From positions 62,001-126,000 of the forward strand of contig CAYSPT010000003.1 of assembly GCA_964432985.1 (NCBI GenBank): a stretch of 64,000 nucleotides of DNA, in the 5' to 3' direction. This stretch comes from CAYSPT01 sp964432985. Lineage in GTDB: Bacteria; Muiribacteriota; CAYSPT01. This document shows positions 35,489-45,137 of the stretch, piece after piece (positions within the stretch are counted from its first letter, which is position 1; each line of letters begins with the position of its first letter). The position numbers and the translations under genes are program-made. A model generated the notes under the pieces. The model searched no databases. It saw only the letters and a program-made list of their open reading frames with translations, and was not told the origin of the DNA.

Positions 35489-37951
35489 ATGGACGATACG
35501 AGTAAATCATTTGCAGCCCATGTCATACCGGTTGATATCGAAGACGAAGTACAGTCTTCGTTTATCGACTATGCCATGAGCGTTATTGTGATGCGAGCCC
35601 TGCCTGATGTCAGAGACGGTCTCAAACCTGTTCATCGGCGGATACTCTACGCTATGCGGGACCTGGGACTTACGCCCAACCGGCCTCACAGGAAAAGCGC
35701 CCGCGTGGTCGGTGAGGTTCTTGGTAAATACCATCCCCACGGCGATACCGCCGTGTACGACTCCCTGGTCCGAATGGCGCAGGATTTTTCCATGCGCTAT
35801 CCGCTCACCGACGGTCACGGCAACTTCGGTTCGGTTGACGGCGACAACGCAGCAGCCATGCGGTATACCGAGATCAGGCTGGAAAAGCTCAGCATGGAAC
35901 TGTTGGCCGATATCGAAAAAGAGACCGTGGACATGAGGGACAACTTCGACGGAAGTTTCCAGGAGCCATCGGTTCTTCCTACCAGGGTACCTAATCTCTT
36001 GATAAACGGCTCCAGCGGTATAGCCGTAGGTATGGCCACCAATATTCCGCCGCACAACATGAGTGAAGTGATCAATGGGTTGGTTCACCTGATCGATAAT
36101 CCCGAGGCGGACTATGAGGATCTCATGAAATTCATACCGGGCCCTGATTTTCCCACCAGGGGCTTGATATACGGTGCTGAAGGCATCAAGGAAGCTTACC
36201 GGACCGGACGGGGGAAGATACGGGTTCGGGCCCGGGCAAAAATCGAGCACGACAAGCGGGCCAGGATTGTCATAACAGAGTTGCCTTTCATGGTCAACAA
36301 GGCTCAGTTAGTAGGAAAGATTGCCGAACTGGTCAACCAGAAGAAACTCCGGGATGTGGCCGATCTTCGGGATGAGTCGGACCGTGACGGGATTCGCGTG
36401 GTCGTCGATTTAAAGATGGCGTCTACTCCCGAAATAGTGCTCAACCAGCTCTACAAGCACACCACCATGGAGACCACCTTCGGGATGATCATGCTGTCAC
36501 TGGTGGACCAGCGTCCCCATGTTCTCACGCTGAAAGAAATGCTTAACTATTTTCTTGAACACCGGCGGGAAGTGGTGCGCCGGCGGACCGAATTCGATTT
36601 GGCTAAGGCAGAAGCCCGGGCGCATGTAGTAGAAGGTTTATTGATCGCGCTTGACAATATCGATAGGGTAATTGAGATCATCAAGAAATCTGAAAATCCC
36701 GACGCTGCCCGCGCAACTCTCATGAAGGAAATGAAACTGTCCGAGATCCAGGCCCAGGCCATTCTTCAGATGCGGCTTCAGACCTTGACCGGCCTGGAAA
36801 CCGACAAGCTGAAAGAAGAACTGGCCGAGTTGAAGAAGATTATCGCCGAACTCAAGGCTATACTTGACTCGGCGGAACTGATGGACCAGGTAATCAAGGA
36901 TGAGCTAAAGGAAATTAAAAAGAAGTATGGTGACAAGCGCCGTACAGAGATAGTCGGGGAGATCGTTGAATTCAACCTTGAAGACCTGATCCCCAACGAG
37001 GAGATGGCCGTTATCGTCACCCGCGACGGATATGTGAAGCGAATGCGGCTGTCTACCTACCGCTCACAGGCCCGCGGAGGCAAAGGGGTGGTGGCTAGCA
37101 AGCAGAAGGAAGCGGACATCGTCAAGCACCTCTTCGTGTCTATGAACCACGATTACATGCTATTCTTCTCCGATAGGGGAATGGTGTACTCGCTAAAGAT
37201 TTACGAGATTCCCGAAGGCACCCGGCAGAGCAAGGGCCGTCCAATTATCAACCTGGTTGATGTCAAGACAGGGGAGAAAATCACCGCCATGATCCCGGTG
37301 CGGGAGTTTCCCGAAGACCGGTATCTTGTCATGGCAACGTGCAAGGGTATTGCCAAAAAGACAAAACTGTCCGATTATTCATCAGTTGCCCGGTATAAGC
37401 AGCGGGGGATAATCGGAATCAAACTTCGTGAAGATGATCACATGCTCGGTATCCACCAGACTGATGGCACCAGTGAACTGCTGCTTAGTACCAAACATGG
37501 CCGATGTCTGAAGTTTCACGAGAACGATGTAAGGACAGTTGGCAGAGCCTCCATCGGCGTCATTGGGATCAGACTCAAGGACGATGATGAAGTAGTAGAC
37601 CTTGCTATGGCAGAACCGGGCACCAGTATGCTTACCGTTACCGAAAAGGGATATGGAAAACGGACGGCAGTTGAGGAATATCCCATCCGGCGCCGGGGAG
37701 GGGTAGGGGTCATCGATATCCGGACCACGCCCCGAAACGGTATGGTGGTCGGGGTGAGAAGCGTGACTGATGGCGACCAGTGCCTGTTGATTACCCAGAA
37801 CGGCATGGTGATACGAATCCTCGTCAAGAGCATCAGTATCATATCCCGGAGGACCATGGGAGTCAGACTTATCAGGCTGAACAAGCAGGACAGGGTAGTC
37901 ACATTTGAGAAAATTGAAATAGAAAAAGATGAAGTGGAAGAAGATCAGTAA
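35489..37951 (+). CDS. gyrA: DNA gyrase subunit A
   Basis: 820 residues. Breakage-reunion domain with [17 protein letters not shown], catalytic Tyr in [18 protein letters not shown], and [28 protein letters not shown]. The C-terminal pinwheel begins with the gyrase-specific GyrA box (QARGGKGV, near residue 530), which separates GyrA from topoisomerase IV ParC. AAAGGAAGC is the ribosome-binding site. At GyrA83/87 (E. coli numbering) the window has GDTAVYDS, i.e. Thr and Asp. Confidence 0.98.
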   Translation: MDDTSKSFAAHVIPVDIEDEVQSSFIDYAMSVIVMRALPDVRDGLKPVHRRILYAMRDLGLTPNRPHRKSARVVGEVLGKYHPHGDTAVYDSLVRMAQDFSMRYPLTDGHGNFGSVDGDNAAAMRYTEIRLEKLSMELLADIEKETVDMRDNFDGSFQEPSVLPTRVPNLLINGSSGIAVGMATNIPPHNMSEVINGLVHLIDNPEADYEDLMKFIPGPDFPTRGLIYGAEGIKEAYRTGRGKIRVRARAKIEHDKRARIVITELPFMVNKAQLVGKIAELVNQKKLRDVADLRDESDRDGIRVVVDLKMASTPEIVLNQLYKHTTMETTFGMIMLSLVDQRPHVLTLKEMLNYFLEHRREVVRRRTEFDLAKAEARAHVVEGLLIALDNIDRVIEIIKKSENPDAARATLMKEMKLSEIQAQAILQMRLQTLTGLETDKLKEELAELKKIIAELKAILDSAELMDQVIKDELKEIKKKYGDKRRTEIVGEIVEFNLEDLIPNEEMAVIVTRDGYVKRMRLSTYRSQARGGKGVVASKQKEADIVKHLFVSMNHDYMLFFSDRGMVYSLKIYEIPEGTRQSKGRPIINLVDVKTGEKITAMIPVREFPEDRYLVMATCKGIAKKTKLSDYSSVARYKQRGIIGIKLREDDHMLGIHQTDGTSELLLSTKHGRCLKFHENDVRTVGRASIGVIGIRLKDDDEVVDLAMAEPGTSMLTVTEKGYGKRTAVEEYPIRRRGGVGVIDIRTTPRNGMVVGVRSVTDGDQCLLITQNGMVIRILVKSISIISRRTMGVRLIRLNKQDRVVTFEKIEIEKDEVEEDQ

Positions 37952-37966
37952 ACGGAGAATGGTTCT

Positions 37967-38254
37967 ATGAGACGCCTTTTTTCCAGGGAGTTTGTTCTCA
38001 TCCTGTTTCTCGTGCTGTTTACCTTTGCTTATTCGGCTTACCGCATGCAGAAACTATCCATAGAGAGGATGACCATGGAGGAAGAGGCACTTAAACGGGA
38101 AAACGCTTTGAAAGAAGAGAAATTACGAAAGCTGGTTAAGGTCCGTGATGACCTAAAAAGTGATCACGGTATAGAAAGGCAATCCCGGGAGCGACTGAGA
38201 ATGGTCAAACCAGGTGAGATATTGGTCATACCTCTCGAGAAGGAAGGGGAATAA
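37967..38254 (+). CDS. FtsB/DivIC-type septum formation protein
   Basis: 95 residues. Short cytoplasmic start (MRRLFSREF), one membrane helix (~9-25), a coiled coil (MEEEALKRENALKEEKLRKLVKV), and a C-terminal ERLRMVKPGEILVIPL motif that is the hallmark of the FtsB/DivIC family. Acts in the FtsQLB divisome complex. 15 bp downstream of gyrA, probably the same transcript. Confidence 0.85.
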   Translation: MRRLFSREFVLILFLVLFTFAYSAYRMQKLSIERMTMEEEALKRENALKEEKLRKLVKVRDDLKSDHGIERQSRERLRMVKPGEILVIPLEKEGE

Positions 38255-38259
38255 ACGCA

Positions 38260-39366
38260 GTGAGTGATTCCAGCATCGGACTTAAAGATTCCAGCATCGG
38301 ACTTAAAGATTCCAGCATCGGACTTAAAGATTCCAGGATTGGTATTGGAGTTATCGGGGCGGGTTACTGGGGTCCCAATCTTATAAGGAACTTCCATGAA
38401 ATAGAAAATTCACGAGTTTTATGGGTGGCAGATTTATCGAAAAGCAATCTGGAAAAATTTTCCCGACGGTATCCACAGGTGAAAACAACCAGTGATTACC
38501 AGGAAGTTCTGGCGGATGAAAATGTTCGTGCTGTCGTGGTGGCAACACCAGCGGTAACACATTTTAAAATCGCGAAAGCAGCATTGGAAGCGGGAAAAGA
38601 CGTCCTGGTCGAAAAACCGTTGACCTGTTCCGTGGAAGACAGCGAAGCGCTGGTGGCTCTGGCCCGTGAGCGGGACCTCATTCTCATGGTAGGGCACCTG
38701 ATGGTGTATCATCCGGCCATTCAGTTTATCAAGTCGCTGATCGAGAAAAACGAGCTTGGGCGTATCTACTACCTGTATTCTACCAGGGTCAACCTCGGAA
38801 AGGTCCGGACAGAGGAAAACACGCTCTGGAACTTCGCTCCGCACGATGTCTCTATGATACTGTACCTGCTGGGGATTGCTCCCGAGAAGGTCAGTGCCAG
38901 CGGCGCCGCTTATCTGCAGAAAGGGATAGAAGACGTAGCGTTCATGACATTGCATTTTCCCGATCAGATACTGGCTCACTGCCATGTCAGCTGGTTGGAC
39001 CCGCACAAGGTGCGGCGGTTGACCGTTGTGGGAGACAAGAAAATGGTGGTATTCGACGATACCGCCGGCGCCGAGGTACGTATCTACGACAAAGGAGTCG
39101 ACAAGGTCCAGACATACGAGACCTACGGAGAATCCTTGACTATTCGCAGCGGCGATATCAATATTCCCCGCCTGCCTGCTCGTGAGCCCCTGAAAGAGGA
39201 GTGCAGCCACTTCCTGTCCTGCGTCAAGGACCGTAAGAAGCCCTTGACCGACGGCATCAGCGGCCTGGAAGTCCTCAAGGTACTGGTGGGAGCGGACACG
39301 TCCATTCACGGCAAAGGTGAGCCGGTGCAGCTCAACTCCAAACCCAAGGTCATGGAGGCCGGTTAA
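38260..39366 (+). CDS. Gfo/Idh/MocA-family oxidoreductase (sugar-nucleotide 3-dehydrogenase-like)
   Basis: 368 residues. After an N-terminal tail made of three SSIGLKD repeats, the Rossmann fold begins: IGVIGAGYWGPNLIRNFHE, then VVVATPAVTHFKIAKAALEAGKDVLVEKPLT with the conserved EKP. The C-terminal GFO/IDH/MocA beta-sheet domain follows. Closest in pattern to WlbA-type UDP-GlcNAcA 3-dehydrogenases, so a role in surface glycan precursors is likely. GTG start at 38260, chosen because it follows AGGAAGGGG; the real domain begins 26 codons later. Its stop codon TAA overlaps the stop of the convergent neighbour. Confidence 0.85.
   Translation: MSDSSIGLKDSSIGLKDSSIGLKDSRIGIGVIGAGYWGPNLIRNFHEIENSRVLWVADLSKSNLEKFSRRYPQVKTTSDYQEVLADENVRAVVVATPAVTHFKIAKAALEAGKDVLVEKPLTCSVEDSEALVALARERDLILMVGHLMVYHPAIQFIKSLIEKNELGRIYYLYSTRVNLGKVRTEENTLWNFAPHDVSMILYLLGIAPEKVSASGAAYLQKGIEDVAFMTLHFPDQILAHCHVSWLDPHKVRRLTVVGDKKMVVFDDTAGAEVRIYDKGVDKVQTYETYGESLTIRSGDINIPRLPAREPLKEECSHFLSCVKDRKKPLTDGISGLEVLKVLVGADTSIHGKGEPVQLNSKPKVMEAG
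38266..38328 (+). repeat. Three 21-bp tandem repeats in the 5' end of the oxidoreductase gene
   Basis: Identical 21-bp units (GATTCCAGCATCGGACTTAA plus one A) at 38266-38286, 38287-38307 and 38308-38328, and a partial fourth unit. They encode SSIGLKD in frame. Confidence 0.95.
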
Positions 39367-40148
39367 TACAGCTTACATTGTATTTTGGCCTCGTGGAGGA
39401 GGCGGCGCGCCAATCCCTTGACAAACTCAATCTGCTCGGTGGTGAGGTCGGCCTCGCCCTGGAGGTAGTCGTGCAGCCGCGGGTCCAATTCGAATTCCTC
39501 GCCCTCTTTGCGCATTTCGTACATAACCTTGAGAATACCCCAGAACGCCGGTTCCATCTGTCCACCATCGATCCCATTCTCAAATAGAGCCCTCTTGATC
39601 CGCCCAAGCGTCTCGTCGCCAATCCCGATCTTGTTGAAGTGCTCCTTGATCCCAGCGTTACGACCATCCTTATACTTCTTCTTAACGGCAATAATCATGG
39701 TTTCAGCGTCTTCGGCGGTCAAACTGCCTGCTTCGACCTGGGCCTGGAGGTTATGCCAGACTTTCCACAGGTAGGCGTCGGTACTGGATTCGGTCTGGGC
39801 CTGGAGGTTATACCAGGCTTTCCACAGGTAGGCGTCAGTTCTGGATTCGGCCTGGGCTTGGAGGTTATACCAGGCTTTCCACAGGTAGGCGTCAGTTCTG
39901 GATTCGGCCTGGGCATACTTCTGTTTTTTAAGGGCAAGTATCTGGGCTGCAGCATCCTCGGCGGACATGGTTCCCGCTTTGACTTCAGCCAGAAGCTTGT
40001 CCCACACCTTTTCGCAATACGAATCGCTTCTGGTAGTGTGGTCTTGTGCATATGCCAGGCCGAGAGGGAACACTAAAACGAACCCAAAAAGAATCAATGC
40101 CTGCAACTTACGTGAGCTCGTGCGTCTGTGTTTTTGAGATACTACCAT
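39363..40148 (-). CDS. Secreted protein with three 19-residue Trp-rich repeats, function unknown
   Basis: 261 residues from the ATG at 40148 (MVVSQKHRR), chosen because AAGGA lies ~8 nt upstream. Signal peptide (cleavage after GLAYA). Residues ~80-136 are three near-identical units of the form AQAESRTDAYLWKAWYNLQ, flanked by two copies of a related longer motif (VWDKLLAEVKAGTMSAEDAA and VWHNLQAQVEAGSLTAEDA), so the region has five related helices. The C-terminal 120 residues are charged and helical without a recognisable family. DNA repeats of 57 bp lie at 39738-39908. No homologue that I can name. Confidence 0.65.
   Translation of the reverse strand: MVVSQKHRRTSSRKLQALILFGFVLVFPLGLAYAQDHTTRSDSYCEKVWDKLLAEVKAGTMSAEDAAAQILALKKQKYAQAESRTDAYLWKAWYNLQAQAESRTDAYLWKAWYNLQAQTESSTDAYLWKVWHNLQAQVEAGSLTAEDAETMIIAVKKKYKDGRNAGIKEHFNKIGIGDETLGRIKRALFENGIDGGQMEPAFWGILKVMYEMRKEGEEFELDPRLHDYLQGEADLTTEQIEFVKGLARRLLHEAKIQCKLY
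39738..39908 (-). repeat. Three 57-bp tandem repeats inside the secreted protein gene
   Basis: Units 39738-39794, 39795-39851 and 39852-39908; the last two are nearly identical and the first has about five differences. Each encodes one 19-residue repeat in frame. Confidence 0.95.
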
Positions 40149-40207
40149 GTTAATTATCCTTAACAAATATTAAGATCCAAACAGTGCCCGTAGCAGCCCA
40201 AACAGTG

Positions 40208-41698
40208 TCAGGGGCAGCCAAGGATGGATGGGATCATAGGGTGCACCAGGAAACGCATTATGGCCATTATCAGAATTATGGCCATTATGTTGAAGGCTAT
40301 CCCGGCCTTGACCATGTCCTGGACCTTTATTTCCTCGTAGGCGAACACGATGGCGTTTGGAGGTGTCGCCACCGGCAGCATAAAGGCCGCCGAAGCGGAA
40401 AGAGCCACCGGGATGGTCAACAGCAGCGGCGTCATGCCCAGTCCCACGGCGATAGCTCCCATGATTGGCAAAAAAGTGGCGGTGGTGGCGGTGTTGGACG
40501 TCAATTCGGTCAGGAACACCACCGTTACAGTCACCGCCAGGATGACGGGCCAGATGGACACTCCCGTCTCTCCCCCAATCAGGTTACCGATGATTTGCGC
40601 CAGCCCCGTTGATTTGAATGCCCCTGCCAGGGCCAGCCCGCCGCCGAAGAGGAACAGCACTCCAAAGGGGACCTTTCTGGCCGATTTCCAGTCCAGAACG
40701 AACTCTTTCCGCTGAAGCGATGCGGGGAGCACGAACAGCAGGCTTGCGGCCACCATGGCCACCGTGGTGTCGGTAAATTTCACCCCCGACAGGCTCACCA
40801 GCCACTTGCGGAAGATCCAGCTCAACGCGGTCAGTACAAAGACCACCATCACGGTCTTTTCGGGCCCGCTCATTATTCCCATAGCATCAAGTTCGCTTTT
40901 TATCATATCCTTTGCCTGGTCGAACTTTACGTTTTTCAGGGGAAACGCGAACCGTGTCATCCAGAACCACCCCGCCGGCAGCATGATGATAACGAACGGA
41001 ACACCAATCAACATCCAGCTGGCAAAAGTGAGCGTGTAATCGTACGTCTCAGCCAGAAATCCCGCCAGCAGGGCATTGGGCGGCGTACCTACCAGGGTGC
41101 CTACACCGCCGATGGAGGCTCCGTAGGCGATTCCCAGCATCAGGGCCACTCCGAAGTTACGCATGCCGGATGTGTTTTCGGCCGTTCCGGCGAGGAACTG
41201 TATCAGGGAGAGCCCTACGGCAAACATCATGATGGTGGTGGCGGTATTTGAAATCCACATGGACAGAAAGGCGGTGGCCAGCATGAAACTGCCGATGATA
41301 GCCCGGGGACTGGTACCTAGCACATTGACGATGGAAAGTGCTATCCGCCGGTGAAGCCCCCACCGCTGCATGGAAGCGGCCAGCAGGAACCCGCCCAGAA
41401 ATAGGAATATCAGGGGATGCGCATAGCTGGCAGTCACCGGTTTTTGCTGGGCTATTCCCAAAAGCGGCATGAAGGGGATGGGCAGCAGGGCGGTGGCCGG
41501 AATCGGCACTACTTCCGTTATCCACCAGACGATCATCCACAGGGTGAGCCCGATGAGCCGCCAGGCCGGAATATCAAGGGCGCTGGTGGGGGGGGCGGAA
41601 AAGACAGTGATTAACGTCAGTAACGGTCCTCCCAGGAGAGCGAGACCGCTCAAGAAGGTAAATCGACCGGTAGTGCCGGGAGGTGCTGTTTCCGTCAT
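40208..41698 (-). CDS. DASS-family (SLC13) anion symporter
   Basis: 496 residues from the ATG at 41698, which has a perfect AGGAGGATTTTG leader; longer open frame upstream overlaps nadB and is not used. About 12 membrane helices with both signature SNT motifs (MWISNTATTIMM and ELTSNTATTATFLP) and both TPPNA motifs (VGTPPNALLAGF, VATPPNAIVFA). These bind Na+ and the dicarboxylate or sulfate. Downstream of nadC-nadB in one operon, so a C4-dicarboxylate or aspartate substrate feeding or draining NAD synthesis is an attractive inference, not proven. Confidence 0.9.
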   Translation of the reverse strand: MTETAPPGTTGRFTFLSGLALLGGPLLTLITVFSAPPTSALDIPAWRLIGLTLWMIVWWITEVVPIPATALLPIPFMPLLGIAQQKPVTASYAHPLIFLFLGGFLLAASMQRWGLHRRIALSIVNVLGTSPRAIIGSFMLATAFLSMWISNTATTIMMFAVGLSLIQFLAGTAENTSGMRNFGVALMLGIAYGASIGGVGTLVGTPPNALLAGFLAETYDYTLTFASWMLIGVPFVIIMLPAGWFWMTRFAFPLKNVKFDQAKDMIKSELDAMGIMSGPEKTVMVVFVLTALSWIFRKWLVSLSGVKFTDTTVAMVAASLLFVLPASLQRKEFVLDWKSARKVPFGVLFLFGGGLALAGAFKSTGLAQIIGNLIGGETGVSIWPVILAVTVTVVFLTELTSNTATTATFLPIMGAIAVGLGMTPLLLTIPVALSASAAFMLPVATPPNAIVFAYEEIKVQDMVKAGIAFNIMAIILIMAIMRFLVHPMIPSILGCP

Positions 41699-41730
41699 CA
41701 AAATCCTCCTGTATCCATGGTGATCCGTAT

Positions 41731-43287
41731 TTACAATGCGTACTGGCTCTGGATGTAATGACAGCCGCGGCTGTCCCGTGATTCCAGGGCCGCGTTGGTG
41801 ATGGCTAAAGCGGTCTGCACACCGTTTCGCAGCTCCACCACGTCCTTGGTCAACCTGGCCCGCTGGTAGAAGTGCTCTACTTCCGACTGCAGGTGCCGCA
41901 GGATGGTCCTGGCCCGCATCAGCCGCGGCCTGGTCCTGATAAGGCCGACGTAGTTCCACATGGTGTGCTTTATCGTCAGCCAGTCCTGGGCGATCAGGGC
42001 CGGATCGGAATCTTCAGTCTCCGAGACCCAACTGTGGATATTGGGGAAATAGGTGTTTGCCTCGTTTTCATCAGCGGCATCGTTTCCGGCGGTGAATCCC
42101 CAGGTCACCGCTTCAAGCAGAGACGTGCTGGCCAGACGGTTGGCTCCGTGGATACCCGTGCAGGCAACTTCTCCCACCGCGTAGAGCCGCTGTAAGGACG
42201 TGCGGCCGCAGAGGTTCGCGCCGATGCCTCCGCAGCTGTAGTGGGCGGCCGGGACCACGGGTATCGCTTCTCTGGTGATATCTATCCCCAACTCGATACA
42301 GCGTGTGTAAATCTGGTGAAACCTGTTTTTCAACCAGGTGGAATCTTTGTGGGTTATGTCAAGGAAAACACAGGGATGGTCGGTATCCAGCATGGCCTGG
42401 TGGATACCGCGGGCAACCACGTCACGGGGAGCGAGGGAACCGAGTTCGTGATACTGTTTCATAAACTCCTTACGGTTCTTGTCTACGAGCAACGCTCCTT
42501 CTCCCCGCATGGATTCGGATATCAAGAACCGGCCCGACTCGTGAAAAAGGGTAGTCGGATGAAACTGGATGTACTGGAGATTGAAGCACCGGGCACCGGC
42601 GCGCCAGGCCATGGCGATACCGTCTCCCCTGGACTCGGCTGGGTTGCTGGAATGAAGGAAAATCTGCCCCAGTCCCCCGGTGGCCAGTATGGTAGAGCGG
42701 GCGAAGACCGGAGCAATGGCCCCGGTGGAGCAATCGAGAACCAGAGCCCCGAAGCACGCTGGCTTCATGTAAATGTCGGTGGACTGCCGCGAGTGATGAG
42801 AAAGAGTAAGGAGGTCCAGGGCCATGTGGTTTACCTTGCAGGTAATGTTCGGGTGCGCCTGTAAAAGATCAATGACCGCTTTCTGGATCTCACGGCCGGT
42901 TTCGTCGCGGCAGTGGATTATCCGTGGTTCGGAATGGGCCGCTTCGGCGGTGAGATCGAGGCTGTCCGGCCCTTTCCGGTCGAATCCGACCTGTAGCCGC
43001 TCGATGAGGATCTTTTCCACCAGTTCCGGGCCCAGTTTGCACAGTTGCTGCACTGCGGGTCCCCAGCAGTGACCGTCGCCGGCGGTCAAGATATCCAGTT
43101 TGAGTTTTTCCGGTGAATCACTGTTGCCCTTGAAGATTATGCCTCCCTGCGCGTGAGGAGTATTACCGCTCTCAAGAGACGGGGTTTTAGTCATCAACAT
43201 GACCTTTTGCCCCCTGTCGGCAGCTGTGATGGCGGTAATTGCTCCGGCCAGACCCGATCCTATCACCAGTACGTCCGTGTTTATCAC
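41731..43287 (-). CDS. nadB: L-aspartate oxidase
   Basis: 518 residues, GTG start at 43287 overlapping the nadC stop by 4 bp. FAD-binding VLVIGSGLAGAITAI, substrate-loop NTPHAQGGI, ATGGLGQIF, and VVPAAHYSCGGIGANLCGRTS. C-terminal helical domain with the active-site NGVQTALAI-like tail. It oxidises L-aspartate to iminoaspartate, the first step of de novo NAD synthesis, using oxygen or fumarate. Related succinate dehydrogenase and fumarate reductase flavoproteins are longer and lack this arrangement with nadC. No nadA in the window. Confidence 0.96.
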   Translation of the reverse strand: MINTDVLVIGSGLAGAITAITAADRGQKVMLMTKTPSLESGNTPHAQGGIIFKGNSDSPEKLKLDILTAGDGHCWGPAVQQLCKLGPELVEKILIERLQVGFDRKGPDSLDLTAEAAHSEPRIIHCRDETGREIQKAVIDLLQAHPNITCKVNHMALDLLTLSHHSRQSTDIYMKPACFGALVLDCSTGAIAPVFARSTILATGGLGQIFLHSSNPAESRGDGIAMAWRAGARCFNLQYIQFHPTTLFHESGRFLISESMRGEGALLVDKNRKEFMKQYHELGSLAPRDVVARGIHQAMLDTDHPCVFLDITHKDSTWLKNRFHQIYTRCIELGIDITREAIPVVPAAHYSCGGIGANLCGRTSLQRLYAVGEVACTGIHGANRLASTSLLEAVTWGFTAGNDAADENEANTYFPNIHSWVSETEDSDPALIAQDWLTIKHTMWNYVGLIRTRPRLMRARTILRHLQSEVEHFYQRARLTKDVVELRNGVQTALAITNAALESRDSRGCHYIQSQYAL

Positions 43288-44129
43288 GTTAAGAACTCCA
43301 TTCGAATTTTTGCGCCTTTCACGCTGTGGGTGAGCGCACCGATGGAAATGGCATCGATTCCTGTGGTGAGATAGCCGTCCATCGACTCGAAGGTTATCCC
43401 TCCGGACGCTTCGATGAATATCTCCTCTCCGCCGGGATGAGACCGGATCAGTGCCACTGCCTGCTGGACCTGTGCAGGGCTCATGTTATCGAGCAGAAAA
43501 CCGTCAACACCGGCTGTGAGCCCTTCGTGGATTTGCTCAAAGGTGTCGACTTCGAGTTCCACCGGCAGCTTGAAATCTTTCGACTTGATAGAAGCGATCG
43601 CCTTTATTACACCTCCGGCTGCTTTGAGATGGTTATCCTTGATCAATATTCCGCTTGAAAGGTCCAGGCGGTGGTTGTGCCCGCCACCGGATGCCACGGC
43701 GTATTTTTCCAGTATCCTGAGTCCCGGTGTGGTTTTTCGCGTGTCGAGAATCTTCACCCCGTGCGGTGCAGCTTTATCAACGTAGGTGCTGGTGGCGGTG
43801 GCTATGCCGCACAACCTCTGCAGCAGGTTCAACATAACCCGCTCTCTGCTCAGAATAGTCCTGGCCGGACCGCTGACCGTACCGATCACTGTTCCCGGTC
43901 GGATTCGCTGACCGTCATGCACCTCGATCGTAGTTTTACAGGGCAGGGGAAAACAGTGTACCAAAACCTTTTCTCCGGCAAACACCATTGTTTCTTCCGC
44001 CTGTATCTGGCCAGTGGTCGATGTGTCGTCGGGAATGGTCCCCAGGGTTGTTTTGTCACCGTCGGGTATGTCTTCAATAAGAAATTGCTCGATTTTCTCT
44101 CTGAGATATACTTCCGAAATTTCAGACAT
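43284..44129 (-). CDS. nadC: Nicotinate-nucleotide pyrophosphorylase (carboxylating)
   Basis: 281 residues if it starts at the ATG at 44129 (MSEISEVYLREKI). Upstream ATGs at 44147 and 44183 fall in a 23-bp repeat array and give no conserved residues. Key motifs: LIEDIPDGDKTT, SGPARTILSRERVMLNLLQRL, DTRKTTPGLRILEKYAV, GGGHNHRLDLSSGILIKDNHL. It makes nicotinate mononucleotide from quinolinate and PRPP. Forms an operon with nadB and the DASS transporter. No good Shine-Dalgarno precedes any candidate start, so the start is uncertain. Confidence 0.95.
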   Translation of the reverse strand: MSEISEVYLREKIEQFLIEDIPDGDKTTLGTIPDDTSTTGQIQAEETMVFAGEKVLVHCFPLPCKTTIEVHDGQRIRPGTVIGTVSGPARTILSRERVMLNLLQRLCGIATATSTYVDKAAPHGVKILDTRKTTPGLRILEKYAVASGGGHNHRLDLSSGILIKDNHLKAAGGVIKAIASIKSKDFKLPVELEVDTFEQIHEGLTAGVDGFLLDNMSPAQVQQAVALIRSHPGGEEIFIEASGGITFESMDGYLTTGIDAISIGALTHSVKGAKIRMEFLT

Positions 44130-44139
44130 TTGAGGATAC

Positions 44140-44231
44140 GTAATCATCGTGAAAGCCCAATCGTAATCATTGTGAAAGCCCAATCGTAATCATCGTGAAA
44201 GCCCAATCGTAATCATCGTGAAAGCCCAATC
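44140..44231. repeat. Four 23-bp tandem repeats upstream of or in nadC
   Basis: Units start at 44140, 44163, 44186 and 44209 and begin GTAATCATCGTGAAAGCCCA; one has a C/T change. The 23-bp length is out of phase with codons. The array covers the possible translation start of nadC. Confidence 0.95.
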
Positions 44232-44288
44232 GTAGTCATCAGAACACCGCACCCTTTCCACCATTATTATAACCGTATAGACAGTTAA

Positions 44289-44317
44289 TTGACAGGAATT
44301 GTACCGGACTGTAGAAT
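44289..44317 (+). promoter_or_regulatory. Sigma-70 promoter for the 44420 gene
   Basis: TTGACA at 44289-44294, 17-bp spacer, TAGAAT at 44312-44317, about 100 bp upstream of the start codon. Confidence 0.7.
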
Positions 44318-44419
44318 GAACCCGGTTAAACCCGAAAAATGCAGTAGAAAACAACCGCTTTTTCCGGGCTGATAATTCGAATGGCCCACAGTCAGGATAA
44401 GAATGAAAAAGGTGATAGT

Positions 44420-45091
44420 ATGAAACTTACCTGGTTCGGACACTCAACCTTCAAGATCGATACGGGTAACGAGATAATCTATGTCGACCCGGTACGGACG
44501 AACAAGCTTCTGTCACTGGATTTCGATTCCCGGGAAGCGGCTGACTACGTTCTTGTTACCCACAATCATTGGGACCACTGTGATCCGGAGGCAATCGTCA
44601 TGGTGTTGAAGGACAGCACGCAGTTCATTGTTCCGGAAGAGGTAATGGGGATTCTGGTAAGCGGGTTCACGTTCCACCTGGAAGATCTGAACGAACTCGG
44701 TACCATCATGCAGCGGGTGATAGTGGTGGAACCGGGTAATCAGGGAGCGGCAGGGACCTGTTCGGTAACGGTATTCAAGGCTTCCGAGGGAGTAAGTTTT
44801 CTGGTGACAGGTGATCGGAGTATATTATTTATGGGAGATTCAACCCTGTCCGACGAGATGTTATCGGCAGGTCCCGACTTTGTTATCTTTCCGTACTATG
44901 CTTTCGGTGAAGCCGGCGAAGTGGATAAAATGTCGAAATTTCCCGAAACCACCAGGATAGGGATATGTCATTACCACACTCAAAAAAACGGCATGCCTAA
45001 CTATTATGTGGAGAAAAATGCAATCTACGAGCCCCTGGCGTCCTGCTTGCGGCCGCTTATGCTGGAAAAAAACAAAGCTGTTGAACTGTGA
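44420..45091 (+). CDS. Metallo-beta-lactamase-fold hydrolase (UPF0173-like)
   Basis: 223 residues from the ATG at 44420, chosen because AAAGGTGATAGT precedes it; the upstream ATG at 44381 adds a non-conserved tail. MKLTWFGHSTFKIDTGNEII and IYVDP open the fold, VLVTHNHWDHCDPEA is the metal-ligand motif (HxHxDH variant HNHWDH), and LFMGDST gives a further Asp ligand. Small MBL-fold proteins of this subfamily resemble UlaG and UPF0173 hydrolases; substrate unknown. It partly overlaps the reading frame of the next gene, so the next start must be internal. Confidence 0.85.
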   Translation: MKLTWFGHSTFKIDTGNEIIYVDPVRTNKLLSLDFDSREAADYVLVTHNHWDHCDPEAIVMVLKDSTQFIVPEEVMGILVSGFTFHLEDLNELGTIMQRVIVVEPGNQGAAGTCSVTVFKASEGVSFLVTGDRSILFMGDSTLSDEMLSAGPDFVIFPYYAFGEAGEVDKMSKFPETTRIGICHYHTQKNGMPNYYVEKNAIYEPLASCLRPLMLEKNKAVEL

Positions 45092-45137
45092 TACGCGTAA
45101 TATGAATCCTTCGCAGATAAACTGCTGCGGTTTGAAA

